Shown: piece by piece, positions 23,976 to 38,100 of the stretch
Layout: each line of letters opens with the position of its first letter
Numbering within the stretch: position 1 is the first letter of the stretch
Origin: Echiichthys vipera
Taxonomy: Eukaryota; Chordata; Actinopteri; Perciformes; Trachinidae
Assembly (NCBI GenBank): GCA_963691815.1
Contig: OY829655.1
Coordinates: 29,514,771 to 29,578,770, forward strand
Direction: 5' to 3'
Length of the DNA: 64,000 nucleotides
Made by a program: the position numbers and the translations under genes
The notes under the pieces: model-generated
What the model was told of the DNA's origin: nothing
Database searches by the model: none
The model's input: the letters and a program-made list of their open reading frames with translations, nothing else

Positions 23976-24452
23976 AGGGCTAGCAGAGGCAGCGGTGCAT
24001 CAACCTGCGAAGGGAAGCGCTACTCCTCAGTCCCTGAGGAGGATTATTCACTGAATTTTGGACCGATTTACAAACTTATTGATTTGTTAAAAACGTCACA
24101 GATGGAGCTGTGTTACAGGGAGCTCTGATATTTAAAAAATGCTGTTTTTACTTTTATCATTTTAATGTTATCAGCAGAGGAGCTTCTGACAGGAGATTTG
24201 TGAGGACAGTCGACAGAGACAACACATCCTATGGCTTTAATTATATCATAATAGTGATATCATAATAACACAATAGTAATATAATAATAGTAGTAGTAAT
24301 TTATTAATCGCAGTAATGATAAAACTGTATATAAATATGAAAATATAATATAAGATTAGTAATAACGATAACAATATAACCGAGAGTGTATTCTAAATGC
24401 TCAGGCTAACAGACTTAAGCACTGTTATAACTTTTGGATGAAAACTGTTCTT

Positions 24453-25329
<877 letters not shown>

Positions 25330-25616
25330 ATCTGATCTCATCTTCAGCCTCTTATCCGGGGTCGGGTCGCGGGGGCAGCAGCTCCAGCAGGGGACCCCAA
25401 ACTTCCCTTTCCCGGGCCACATTAACCAGCTCTAACTGGGGGATCCTGAGGCGTTCCCAGGCCAGTGTGGAGATCTAATCTCTCCACCTGGTCCTGGGTC
25501 TTCCCCAAGGCCTCCTCCCAGCTGGACGTGCCTGGAACACCTCCCTAGGGAGGCGCCCAGGGTTCATCCTTACCAGATGATCCTGAACCACCTCAACTGG
25601 CTCCTTTCAACGCAAA
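25330..25616 (-). mobile_element. LINE fragment, 3' tail only
   Basis: Shares the terminal 290 bases of the family at 10168-10805, beginning CATCTTCAGCCTCTTATCCG. The frame coding ERSQLRWF survives at its inner end. Confidence 0.85.
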
Positions 25617-25984
25617 TCGCATTTAGGCTAAAAATAGGTTTGGCGCTGGTCGCGGTTTGGAAAGGAACTGCATCTTGAGACCATTTTAAACAAGGAAATA
25701 TAGAGATTTGGCAGAAACATTGATGAAGCAGTGAAAAGGGTCTGTATACAGCAAAGTGGCTCAAACTCATTTATTTAAAACGTGGCTTTTATCTCGTTTT
25801 GGAAAAGAGCTCTTCATATCATAAGGGTCCTCTGGTCGATTCGTCTCGTCTCTAACATCAGGGGAAAACGTGTCGGAAATGATGCTTTATCTTATAGCAG
25901 GTGTTGTTTGGATGAGCGGTTCTCCATGAAGCTGCAAGCATAAAATACAGGGCGAGCATCGGAGTAAATAAACACAACACATCG

Positions 25985-28900
25985 ACACTCTGGATCCTCT
26001 GTACTTTATTCAATGATGAACTTAAGCTTGTGATATTCATGACGTTTCCTCTACGTGGATTTACAACATGTCGGGATGAAACTCTTCCGGTTGGTTTCTA
26101 ATCTGCGGGATTGCACAACATGCTTTGTATGAATGCACACTAACACTACATGTTAACAGTAAGGAGGACTGCGAGCTCGCAGAATACGACACTGACAGTA
26201 CACAGAGATGGTCGTTGGTCCCATATGAGTGTGTAATCATAACGTACACGGTCTTTGCACTCTATTGGAAAGTGAAATATACAAACATTACCAAAGAAAT
26301 GCACATCATATTCAACAGCAGACAGGGGATTCGAACATAGCAGTTAAATATTATGGTTTTTATCTACAATATACAGTCGGACGTGGCAGCGACTCCGCAT
26401 CCTGCATCTTTACTACGGTTGGAAATATGGATAAAGCAAATTAAAGAGGAAAATAAATAACATAAATGGCATTTTAGCGGTGTGAAATGTCATGCAGGAG
26501 GATAAAAATGTACTGTTAATACTAAATGTAATACAGATGACGTGTACAGTAGATCCTATTCATTTTGTGTTATAACTATATAAGCTACAATGACTTTAAA
26601 GGGATGATCCACCGGTATAAACGCTTTCTGGGACGTCTTTTAACTTCAAGATAAGTAGTTCACGCTGAACCAGTTAGCAGGAGGATAAATGAACAAACAC
26701 ACATTTTAGAGGTGTGACTAAAGTCAAAGAAACGGCTGGATGCGAATAAAGAGCTGCACTTGTTGCTTAAGTTACGTCGTTAGCTATCTACAGCTAACAT
26801 CTGTAACGTCGCGCATTGACCGCAAGGAGGAAATGTCTTTCGTACTCAGTCTGAACACATGTGTTTCTTTGTGCGCGCCTTCAAACGCAGTGTTTTAAAT
26901 GTAGATGTGCGCTCAAAGCGAAAGTGATTAATTTCTCAGGGCACAACAGCGTAGATGTACAGTTTATACGTGTAGATGCAGAGTCAAGGCCTGTGAGAAG
27001 CGTTTAAGCCGACGCCATCTTGGTTCAGGGTTCAGGCCCGTTCTGACCACTAAAGACTAAAGCCAGACTTTTGTGCTTTTGGAGGTTTTAACAATGGAAA
27101 TACCAAAGTCTGGACATCCTAACAACATAACAGTTTGATTTGTCACAAGAAGTGCGTCCTAATCCTTCTTTAAAGCTAACATAAAGTTAAGGGACTGTTC
27201 TGATGCTAATGAAGCTAATGCAAGCTCATGTCAGGTATTTAGTAATTATCAATATATCAGTAGGATGCTGAAAACTGTCTCTGTATGTTATTCAAGAGAC
27301 AATCTCAGGGCTGAACTGCAGTTCCTTAAACCGCCAGTTGAGTCAATCCCCATAGACATCCATGGAAAAATGAGTTAATCCCCATTGAAAGTGCTCGACC
27401 TTTGGCGTGTTATTACGCCTAAACGGCGAAAGAAGCTTCCAGAGCAGGAGCTGAACCAGAGCTAGCCAAGTCTGGCTTTCCAGACGCCCGAAAGACATCC
27501 GGCGCGTGTGAAACGTCGGACACGTCGCTGCATCTGGAGCTTCGTGCCACTAAAGACGGTTGTGATTGGTTTAAAGAAATACAAACGAACCAAAGCTCCC
27601 AGAATGACGAGCGGTGCTGGAGGCGATTCTGGCAAAGTGAGACGAAGCCGTAGCTAAACCACAGCTAGCTAACGTTAACACCGACGACCAGGGCTAAATT
27701 CATATGGGTTCAGTAAAACCGTTTCACACGTCTGCCTTCAAGTTTACATGTAAAACGTAGGTCTTCTCATCCGTATGTACACATTAGCATATCTAAAAAC
27801 AGTACAAACAGTAGAAAATACAAAAATAACAAAACAGAAATACATTTTAGAAGGCATCTTAAAATACGATCAACGTAAAGTAACAGTATAGTATTGATGT
27901 CGTTGACAGCGTGGGTAACAATAAGGACACACAGGAAAAGAAAATTCAGATCTTTAAAAGTGCAAGAAAAAAGTGCGTAATGCTTCTAAATGTTAAGTCA
28001 AATTATAAATAATATGCATATATATATATTTATAATAACTGTTAAGTCAAATTACTGTAGTTGCAAGTTTAAAGGAGCAGTTACAGATGCGTCACATACA
28101 TAGAAATGTAAATGATTATAACTTGCCGTTTACAAAATCAGCCATTCAGAGAAAAGAAACATTTAAAATGTTATAAAAAAACAACATAAATATAAAAAAA
28201 AGCAGAAAATGGAGCGACTTTTTAAATTCAGTCGTTATCTCACAACTTCTATCTTTCTTTTGTTTAAAAAAGTCAAACCAAAAAATAACAAATCTGACAT
28301 TTTAAACCCGTTCCACTACAACTACGACTAAATGCATATACCTTTTAAATAATTACATAAAAATATCAATTTTAAGGATCCATTTTCCAAACGTTTCAAA
28401 CACAGAACGTCACTTGTTTGGATTTAAATTAAAATGACTACGTTTCAGTGTTTACTGATGGTTGTCAGGCAGGTTGGGCCAGTTAACGTCGTAGTGCTAC
28501 TAAAAGAAAGTGCTGGGGATCATTTGATGAAGGTATTCGACCATCTTTGCGCGTTGGCGACCCGAAGCGTCACCAAGCAGCAACTGTTGCTGTCGAGAGC
28601 TGCGTTTATAGCATCCTTAACTCACAACTACTACTTCTGAACACACTTTCAGACGCTGTTAGACAATCGGAAAGCGTTTTTTCTGAAGCATACTGACACT
28701 TTCAGATTGTACCAGTGTATCTAACAAACTGGTAATTCACTGTAGGATTGAGCGGGTCCCTAAAACTAAAAAACAAACTGACTCTGGATGGACTGGTGAC
28801 GAACACAAAACAACGAGTAAATAAGAGCTTTGGAGTCGTTCGAAGGCGTATTTTCTCCGTTGGATCAGCTGTCGTTCACCTGTCCTGACAGATTTAACTC

Positions 28901-31900
28901 TCTTTTCACCTCCTGCTCATCTTTAAATGCATTTTAAATAATAAGAGAGCGGCGAGAGTTCAAACCTACATTAGAGTAGTAAGATCAGAGCGTTTTGCAG
29001 GTTGCTATCCACAAGGCGCTCTGCACTGCGCGTTGTTGAAGACAGAGCATTGGCAGTTTTTAACCTTGCTAGGCAATGAACCAGATCACCCATCCTCAGC
29101 CTAACCGATATTATGCTGTGAACTTAAATGACATTGAGTTAAAAGTTCTTTCAACTCGAGGCGTTCAGGGCGCTTCCACAAAAACGTGAGGCACATGGAG
29201 CTGAAACACGAAGTGCTCAGAAATGCAAAAGCAGTGAGCAAAGCAAAAACTCTCATAGAAAACGCCGCAGGATGCTAAAACGTGCTCTGTCTGATCGGAG
29301 CCTAAAGGTACCTGAGGAGGTTCTACGTGGCCGAGGTTTACGCAGGTCACAAGGCTGAGGGAACCTTTCTTTTCCCACTTCCTGTCTCCCTCCAGCCCTA
29401 ACATGGCGGTCACAGCAGACCTCACAAGGCAGCTGAAACTACTTCATAAAAGAGTTTAAAGTAGAAGAATAAACAGTGATGTCATCAATCTGTTGATGCG
29501 TCTGAGCCACATTGTCAACAGGCGGAGGCATCATGAGCTGACTGCATAGCTAGAGTAAAGGTTCAAATCATACAAACACTCTATAAAAGCACAAAAAACA
29601 CAAAGAATCACCTAAATAAATGCCATCGTTACTATCTGAATTGCACACGTGTCCTTTATATTGTTTGTTAGTTCTCTAAATAATGCTAACTTCGTTTAAA
29701 GTGCTTAAAAAAAAATAGTACTACTGACCCAATCCTCTGGTCACGGTTAATCGTAAATGGAGCCCAAATATCTACGAGAAATGGCTTTGTTATGATCACA
29801 CTCCCCTAAAACTGATGTTGAAGAACAGAAGTCTTGGGTGATTTCAGTCCTCAGGTAGGCTCAAGGTCATATTCATCTCTAAAAACAGATATCTGCATAT
29901 GAATGCAGAATCCGTAGGCAATGGGACAAGTTATAAGTAGTTATAAGTAAGACAAGTAGTAGTAAGACGAGTAGTATTGACCAATCACGTTGGAGCAGGC
30001 TTTGGTTGCATGCAGGTAAACTGTCTGTGTGGACAGCAAAAGAGGCCGAACGCATTCGCCAAAATGCGATCTTGGAACCCAATCGGCTATTGTCTGACGA
30101 CTGTTTAGCTTTTTTTTTTATCTGCATTCATGTGCTTATATCTGTCGCCTCTTAACTCGTATGTCAAGTTGCTAATTTGGCCATAAACAATAGCCGCCGT
30201 TCAGAAGAGGCAGTCTTGCCCGGCTATCGGTTATTAGAAATATTAGATGTTGCCCATTGTCTTCAGACCGATAGCCGTTGGGTGCTGAGATTGAGGTCAT
30301 ACCAACAAGCACAAACCCTTTGGAGACTAAAGGCTATCAAATCCAGCAACTGGCCACATCCACTGAGACTACTCGCAGCAGGAGAAGTACGGGACTTCAT
30401 CAGTGACAGGAAAAGATTTGGGATTTTGAAGATCTTGGGCAATTTCAGTCCTCGGATTTGATCAAAACCACTAACACTAGTCACTGGCTGCGGGTGAGAG
30501 TCCGTTGGACCACCTAAGTCCTTTTTTCATATGATCTCTGGACAATGTCCGTTTACACTGCAAACAACAACCAAGTCTCGCATCAGCCCTTACCGACCAA
30601 AGTTAATGAATCTCATCGACTTCCTGTAAATCACCCTTCTTCTTCACCCTTGGATATTTGTTTCCTTTTCGTTTTTCAGATAATTTAAACGTCATCAACT
30701 CGCCCCATTCGGTTTTCTGGACAATGACGGGCTCTATTCACTTATGGGCTCAATCGGACACTGCACGGTCTTTGTACTAGGGAGCTGGGACGGTAAAGCC
30801 TGTTAATTTCCGGTCCAACTGCTTCAGATTCGCATTTTCACATACACCTCCTCCAATTCAGGAAAGATCAAAGCCCCAACCACAAGGTCATTCACAACAG
30901 GAGCCGGTCATCTGGAAGTCAGGGAATCCCCTCAATTCACCAATGACCGTAAATATATTTTGAAGGTCTTGGGCAAATTTGTCACCCAGGTAGTGTTGCC
31001 GTGCATTCACACCGGGAGCAATGGAGATGTGAATGATTAAGCTGCCCGGAATGAGAGTATCGCGTCACTTGAATACATTTGTCACATTTTTGATCATTGC
31101 TTCAATCTCAGATAGCAGCCGAGGCGGCTAGCTAACTGAAGCTAACCCCCGGCTCATCCTACTCTGCTGTTGTGCTAAACAGAAGTTATGCTAGTGCTAA
31201 CCAGGGATCTGAATGCTTTAAAAGAACAGAAATGAGCTCTCAGAGGAAGTGTGTTGCGCTTAAAAGAGCCGTTGTGTTGTAGTGAGAGGGCTTTCGTCTT
31301 ATTCTGGATTTCTGGCAGACTAGACGCCTAAAGGCACGTTGCTGCCATCCACAGGTCATAGTTATATTTATTTACTATATCCATAGGAACAGTCTGGTTT
31401 CCCCCAAGGACTGCAACAATGGTGGCTTTGCTGATCGCCTGGATTTGTCACAGAGAACTTCGATGACACTTATTGCGATCTCAACGCTGATTGGCTGTCG
31501 CAGCATAGTGTCACGCGGTGTCGCTTGAAAAGTTCAAATTTGTCAAATTGCATCATCACGTCATTTACGTTGATTTTGAATGGCAGCTGGACGCTTTCAT
31601 CGCCTCAATCGCTTTTGGTGTGAATGCCCGGTTAAGGCCATACCTAGTATAAACAACTGACCACAAGTAACTGCAACAGAAGCCATCATGTAGAAGTTTG
31701 GTTATCCCCTCACTTCACCAACAACAGCAATATATAACAGCAACAATATATGATGGAAATCATGGGCATTTGGACACAGGACCAAGGCTGAGAGTCGACA
31801 AATGGTCATTCGGCCACAATCCATCAAAACGTGTCCAGCTGAATCAAGAAAATGTAGCTCAACAAGAATTACGAACCCACTGTTTTGAAATTTCATAAGC

Positions 31901-32138
31901 AGTTCCTGTAGTTGTTTTAATGCCACGTCCCATAACTTTGTTCAAAAAAGCATAAAAAACAAACAAACGCAGCAGCCTGGGAGCCTTTTATATTGGGCTA
32001 TTTCCTGTGCCATCAGCTTACCGTTGGGTTCAGTTTAGTCCTGTCAGCGATCTCCATTTTCCACAACAAAAGAGAAGGAAGACGAAGAAGTAAAACAATT
32101 AAATCGCTCTCTTTTAAGAAAAGAAAAAGAAAACAGCT
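25985..32138 (-). other. bmpr2: probable bmpr2 3'UTR
   Basis: Below the bmpr2 stop lie about 6 kb of AT-rich sequence with no coding similarity and few repeats. On the minus strand AATAAA at 26010-26005 is followed after about 20 bases by a GT/T-rich stretch (GTGTTGTGTTTATTT), a convincing cleavage signal. Human BMPR2 also has a very long 3'UTR. One MITE (31000-31635) interrupts it. The extent is inferred. Confidence 0.5.
31000..31635. mobile_element. MITE with CCGGGCATTCACACC-type ends, in probable bmpr2 3'UTR
   Basis: The left end has GCATTCACACCGGGAGCAAT. The right end is CGCTTTTGGTGTGAATGCCC, inverted relative to the left. The right half (ACGTTGATTTTGAATGGCAG, CTTTCATCGCCTC) reappears at 61060-61170. 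Confidence 0.55.
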
Positions 32139-35100
32139 TTAGAAGCAGGTCATCCCGTCAGGCTCGGAGGTCGTGGTCGCCGTGGCTCCACCTCCAACCA
32201 AAAAGACAGCCATACTGGATTTTGACTGATTGATTTTGGGGATGCCAGTGGCTCCTGCTCTTTGAAGACCAGATGAGAATTGGGCCTGGCTGCTACTGCC
32301 ACTGGTGCTGAAGTCAAAGTCTGGGTCGAGAGCTGTATCTGTCGAAACGACCCATGAGGCTGGACGCCATTTTTTCAGGGTGTATGGAGTCTTGACACGC
32401 CGTTTTATTTTATCTCCTGAGGCACTCGTGCTGCCGAAATCTGTCAGAGAAACATCATCTGAGGACAGAGGAAAAAACAGGATTCAAAAGGTAGATATCT
32501 TTTTAGAGAATTGAAATGCGGTTCACAACAGTGGCCATTTTCATAGAAACCCCCCTTTTTATTGTATCCGCACTACGAGAACTACAAACAATCGTACTTC
32601 TTACAGTGTGGTTTTGAGAGGTAGGTACTTGCCCAACACAAGAGGAACTACTAACCAGCCGTCCACTACTAGGCTAGCTAGCCGACTAGCCTGTTCATTT
32701 CGACATACTTTAAAGTGAAACAGGCAGTCTAACAGTAACTCGGACTCAATCCCCGCCACTGAGCGGAAAGCAGCTGGCAAGCTAACTAACCAGCATCAGA
32801 GACAGACAAGCTAGCTAGCTAACTGTAGTCTGCCATCCTTGGGATCAGCAGGCTTATGCAACTTCAGCATTCCTATTGCCAGTGTGAATGCAAACAGAAA
32901 AAAGTCCTTAAGGTATGTAGTTCTTAGGGGAGCTACTCTGTGTGGTCCAAAAACACTGAATGTATGAATTGTGTCAAAACCATGTTGCTTTAGGAGCTTG
33001 TACGGTTTCCGCCGCCCTCTATGCCACTCAGTGTGAGTGTATTTACTTTGTGGTACTTTTGCCCCCTTTGCAGCGGGACCATCCAATAGACAGCCAGTTC
33101 TTAAACATTTAATCTTGACTCACCTGAGGAGATGCAGGTTAAGGACAGGTCCAGAGAACAAGGACGCTCACGCCTCTTGGCTTTGGCCGGTACCATCTGG
33201 AGCTGCAGCAGACCTGGAGATTGTGGAACTACGGATGCAGGTTCTGCAAGAGCTGTGGTTTCTGGATTTTGAGATTCCAAAGCTGGAGGTATTGGATCTG
33301 GATTTGCGGAGGCTGGAACCTCTAAAGGTAAAGCTTTCAGATTAAGGACTGGAGTTTCTAGGACTGGAGCTTCTGGTTCTGAGACTGGAGCTTTTAGGGC
33401 TTGGATTTCTGGAGCAAAGGTTGGGCCATTTAAAACTAGGGCTTTTGAAGAGGAGGTTGAGGTGGCTGGGGATCCTGGGGCCTCTGGAACTGACACTGGA
33501 GCTTTTGCTGAGGTTGGCAGTGAGTCAGAATCTGCATCTCTGCAGCCTGGTACCAGTGCAGTGGCAGCAGAGCGGACCAGATGAGCCCCTGGGCTTCTGG
33601 TAGATCCAGAGGTCCATACTGGTTCTGCACAAAGGGCTTTCTGGACACACGGGCCTGTATCTGAGCCAGTGGGAGGGGCTTGTGGTCTTGGGTCATGGTC
33701 AGATGTAGCTCGTCCTGATGGCCCAGAAAGCAGAACTTTATTTTCCAGGTTTGAAACTGTAGCAGTGGCGGGGACCGGATGTGGATCAGGTTTAGGGCTG
33801 TTGACGTCCTTACCCTCTGAACCAATCATCCTTCCAGGTTCCACCTCTAAACCCTTGATCTTGACGTTTGATCCCCACGCTATCCTATTGTTGTTGTTGT
33901 TGGTATTTGAGCCTCGCCCCGACGTAATGTTTCCAGCTCGTGACTGATGATGATGCTGATGCAGAGGAGGAAGGGGGTCGCTCTCGGCTGGCGGCTGTTC
34001 TCTTCTCAGCAGCGGTTCGTGTTCATCTGGACTGGAGTTGAGCACGTTCATGTGGTTGTCCTTTCCTGTGATCATCCCTTCCTCCATCTTGCCCTCCTCC
34101 TCCTCCATCTGCGGCCCCGCTGGATTGGTCCGTCCTCCGCCCTTTGTCACCAGGGTTGGGATACCCGCACTGTAGCCGTTGACTCGGCTCACAGTCGCGA
34201 TGCTTTCTCTTGTGCTGGTGTTGTTGGTCACCGTGGTTACCTGGTGGGGCTCTGCGGCCGAGGCGACCGCTACCGTGTTCATCTTAGCAACACCTGTTTC
34301 CACCTGAAATATAGCACATTCTGGATAAGTGAAGCAATTTAAACAGTTACTGTAACATTAGTGATCTTGGTTACATCCACACTTCTTTCGCTATTTTTAC
34401 GCCGCGCTTCCACACTACGAGAACATTTCTGAGCCGCTAAAATGGAGATGCGTGGAAAGACTACTGAGCCTGTTTTAGTTTGAAAACTCCAGGGTACCCT
34501 TTAAGTCTGGATGGGCGAAAACCCATCCAGACACCTGTCAAGCCAAAACATTATAGTTGGGCTGACATACCTTTTATGACTTCATCCTTCTGTGGGGTGC
34601 TCCTTTCCCATTATGCCAACTTCCTCCGCAATGGATAATAGCAACGCTCTAATGCATGCGTGTCAAACTGATCCAGTAAAGGGTCGCTGTGGCTGCAGGT
34701 TTTCATTCCAACCAAGCAAGAACACACCTGACTCGACTTACTCAATCACCTGAACTGTCTTCACACAGATGGTTTGTTGGACCAGGTGTGTTTTTGATTG
34801 GTTGGAATGAAAACCTGTAGCCACAGCGACTCTTTACTGGATCAGTTTGACACCCATGCTCTAATGTGACGCAGTATTTGCTTTGCAATGACGCCGAATC
34901 TGTGTTTTTCGACGCCGTTACCGCCTTATATGTACTTATGTGTTACTTATAATAACAGTTCGCTCTCGTCATCAGCCTACCTTTCTTATACATCCATAAT
35001 TTCCAGCTGCAGAGTAATGTTAGACAATCTGCTTCCTGTTTACTCCGGCACACGCATGCCCAGTACATTTTCAGGCGTGTTAATATGGAGGGAGATCATT

Positions 35101-38100
35101 TCTGAAACAGTGCTAAAATGCTTGTGTAGCTTCCGTAGCCTGAACCTTGTTGTGGAGTGGGGGTGAGTTATGATGATGAGTAACCCCAGTAACACCACAA
35201 CCTGTCGGAGCGAGATTACCTCGTGCAAAGTGATATCCCTAACAGAGAGGATCCAGACCTGTAAGTAAAACTATAACTCAAGATCTCCAGTAATGCCGGC
35301 ACCCTTTGTCAGATCTTTGGCGCACAACTCTACCATATTGGTTTAATTGTACTCTACCTGTCTGTGGTTCGACTTCAGCTTTCCCAGCTTCAGTCGAGAA
35401 GAGGCCGAGGTGGTCTCCTTGGTTTTGGGGAGCAGGTGGAGGCTGGTTGGCCTCTGGGGCAGGTTCTGCTGTTTGGGGAGTGGGTGGATAGAGGAGGAGG
35501 GAAGGGCATCAACCCCACCAACAACCCCACGTTCACCATGGAGAGCCAACACCGCGTTGTTCGCCTAGAGGAACCACAAGAACACATCTACGGTTACTAC
35601 TTACAATCAATATCAGCCAAGAAGTGTCAGTACCACTGAACCTCCACGGAGAGCGTATTCAGTTGTACTAATACCCTATTAGTGTGTAACAGCGGTAGTA
35701 CCTCAGTGGTTTGTAGGATCTGATGGTACAGCAGGTTTTGCTCAGTTGAGCCAAACTGTTTCTGTGAATGTTCCATCAAGTTTTCATCCGAACTTTCCCT
35801 CAAATTCTTGTCGACCTGCGGAGACGGAATAACCGTTAATAACCTTTTAACGCCAGGGCTGAAGGTCGCTCACAGGGAGGAACAAATTAGAAGTAAAGAC
35901 CTCTTTGGGGTTGAGTTTGGTCGACTCCAGGTCTTCTTCTGTCAGCTGCAGGCAGACTGGGACATTGGGCGCAGCGCCACCTGGAGAGCAGCAGGGACAT
36001 TTACAGCATTTACTGAGGACACTTCCACAACAACAACTCGGCAAATACACCTGTCCACTCAAACAGACTAAGGGCACACTCACACTGTCCAGTCGTACTG
36101 TGCCCAAGCACGAATCACAGCTAAAATCTAGTTTGTTGTCAGTCAGCTGTTGCCACAGGGATCATCCACTCTACAAATAGGTCTCGGTGCGTGGATGCGG
36201 TGAGATTTGTGAAGCTCTCGTGAGATGGTTAAAGTTACAGGGTTCAAACCCCTTTTCCAAGATCAAATTCAAGCCCTTTTCAAGCACTTTCAAGCTCCAT
36301 TTTCAAGTTTTTCCGGCACCTTACAGCTGTGTTAAATGACATATTTCTACAAATGCATACATATTAAAAGGTTTTTTATGCTATAAAACACTAAAATTAT
36401 GTTTTGTAATAACAGAAGGATAATGAATCCAATTCATTTCCTATTCTATAGCCATTTGTTGTGAAAGAAATGTGGATAATTTCAAGCAATTTCTTAAACT
36501 TTGATAACAAAACATTAAAATTAAAGAATTTCCAAGGATTTCAAGCACCTGTCCTTGTGCAGCTGTTTTATGTTTATGCTTTAAATAGCTGCAGTATAAC
36601 TTTAAAGTCTCACCTGTGTGTTCGGACTCGGAGATGGTGCAGAGGGTGGAGGCAGGTGTCGGGGCGGTGCTGTTCGACAGGTTGCTGTCTGAAGTGGACG
36701 AGCGAGCCTGACTCTGACAGAGAGATGGAGAGAGAGAGAGAGAGAATAAATATCACAAAGGTTTGTTTTGTATGTCATTTCTCCCGCGTTGGACTCGTAC
36801 CTGCGCCTGCTGCCGCTCGTAGTTGATGGAGTTTCTGTTCTTTTCAGCAACTTCTGCTCCGCTCGTGGTCGTCCTGACGATGGATGCTGGGTGGCCGTCT
36901 CCCTGGAGATTCTTGACCACGCCCACCTGAAGATCCTCGATGTAGGAGGAGGCGGAGCCGACCTGAGGAGGCCGGCGGCCCTGAGACAGATTCCTGAGGG
37001 AGAGATCAGAAAAGACAATGGGTGTGTATTCAGTGTGCGTGCGTGCGTGCGTGTGTGCATGCGGCTGTGTTCTGTGGTGCGTGCTTGTACCTGTGGCTGC
37101 GTTCTGTGTGTGTTCTCCTGTGGCTGTATACTGCGGTGGTTGTGTGCCGTGGTGTGTGTGTGTGTGTACCTGCGGTTGCGTACTGCGGTGTGTGTGTGTG
37201 TGTGTGTCTGTTCCTGTGGTTGCGTACTGCGGTGCGTGTGTGTGTACCTGTGGTTGTGTACTGCGGTGTGTGTGCTCAGCACTGTGAGTTCACACAGCCT
37301 CTCCTCTGCACACTGAGCGGTGAGTCGAGCTTCGGCGTCCTGATCCCAGCAGTCCTCCATCGTCTCCTTCAGGGAACGCAGCGCCTAAAAATACACACAG
37401 TCACGACTATTACCGTCATCGGTTCAGCTCCGACACGTTTCTACGGGGAAGAAGTTTTCGTCAAGGCCACGTTGGTGTGTGACGTGACCAAGAGGAAGCA
37501 TGCGGAGGGCGAACCAAGCCCCGTACCCTGAGGGACACGTCGAGAGGCTGAGGCTGAGTGTTGGAGTTGGATTTACTGAACTAATTAAGTGGCGGTCGGA
37601 GAGGTCCGGTTCACGAGGAGGACCGGGTGATTGATGGTGTCGAAGGCGGCGCTGAGGTCGAGTTAGATAAAGATGTTGGGGGGATGAGCATCAGGGGAGA
37701 GGGGGAGTTCATTTGTGACACTCACCAGACTGTTCTCCTTCCAGGCTTCGGGAAATCTGGGTCTGAACTTCTCCCTGGCGACGAGGATCTGCATCTCCTC
37801 GAAGCTCGGGTGATTCCCCAGCTCTTCCTGGTACGCCAGCCGGTACTCTGGCGCCGCTTCACCTGAACACACACACGTCAGGTATTATTTATGATTGGAC
37901 TACAAACGCTCATCGAAGAGGACGCGGATGGTGCGTCTTACCTGGGAACAGGTGAGAGCACCTCCTGAAGCTCTCCCAGTAGAGCAGCCCCAGAGCGTAG
38001 ACGTCCACCTGCTTCAGCGCCGACTCGCAGTCGCGGAGGTTCAGAGCTCCACCCAGCACCTCCGGGGCCATGTACCGCACCGTCCCCACCTGCACACACA

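Noticed and set aside
32811..33086. Minus-strand frame with VPQSKYTHTEWHRGRRKPYK
   Set aside because: It lies in a bmpr2 intron, has no recognised family and no splice support.
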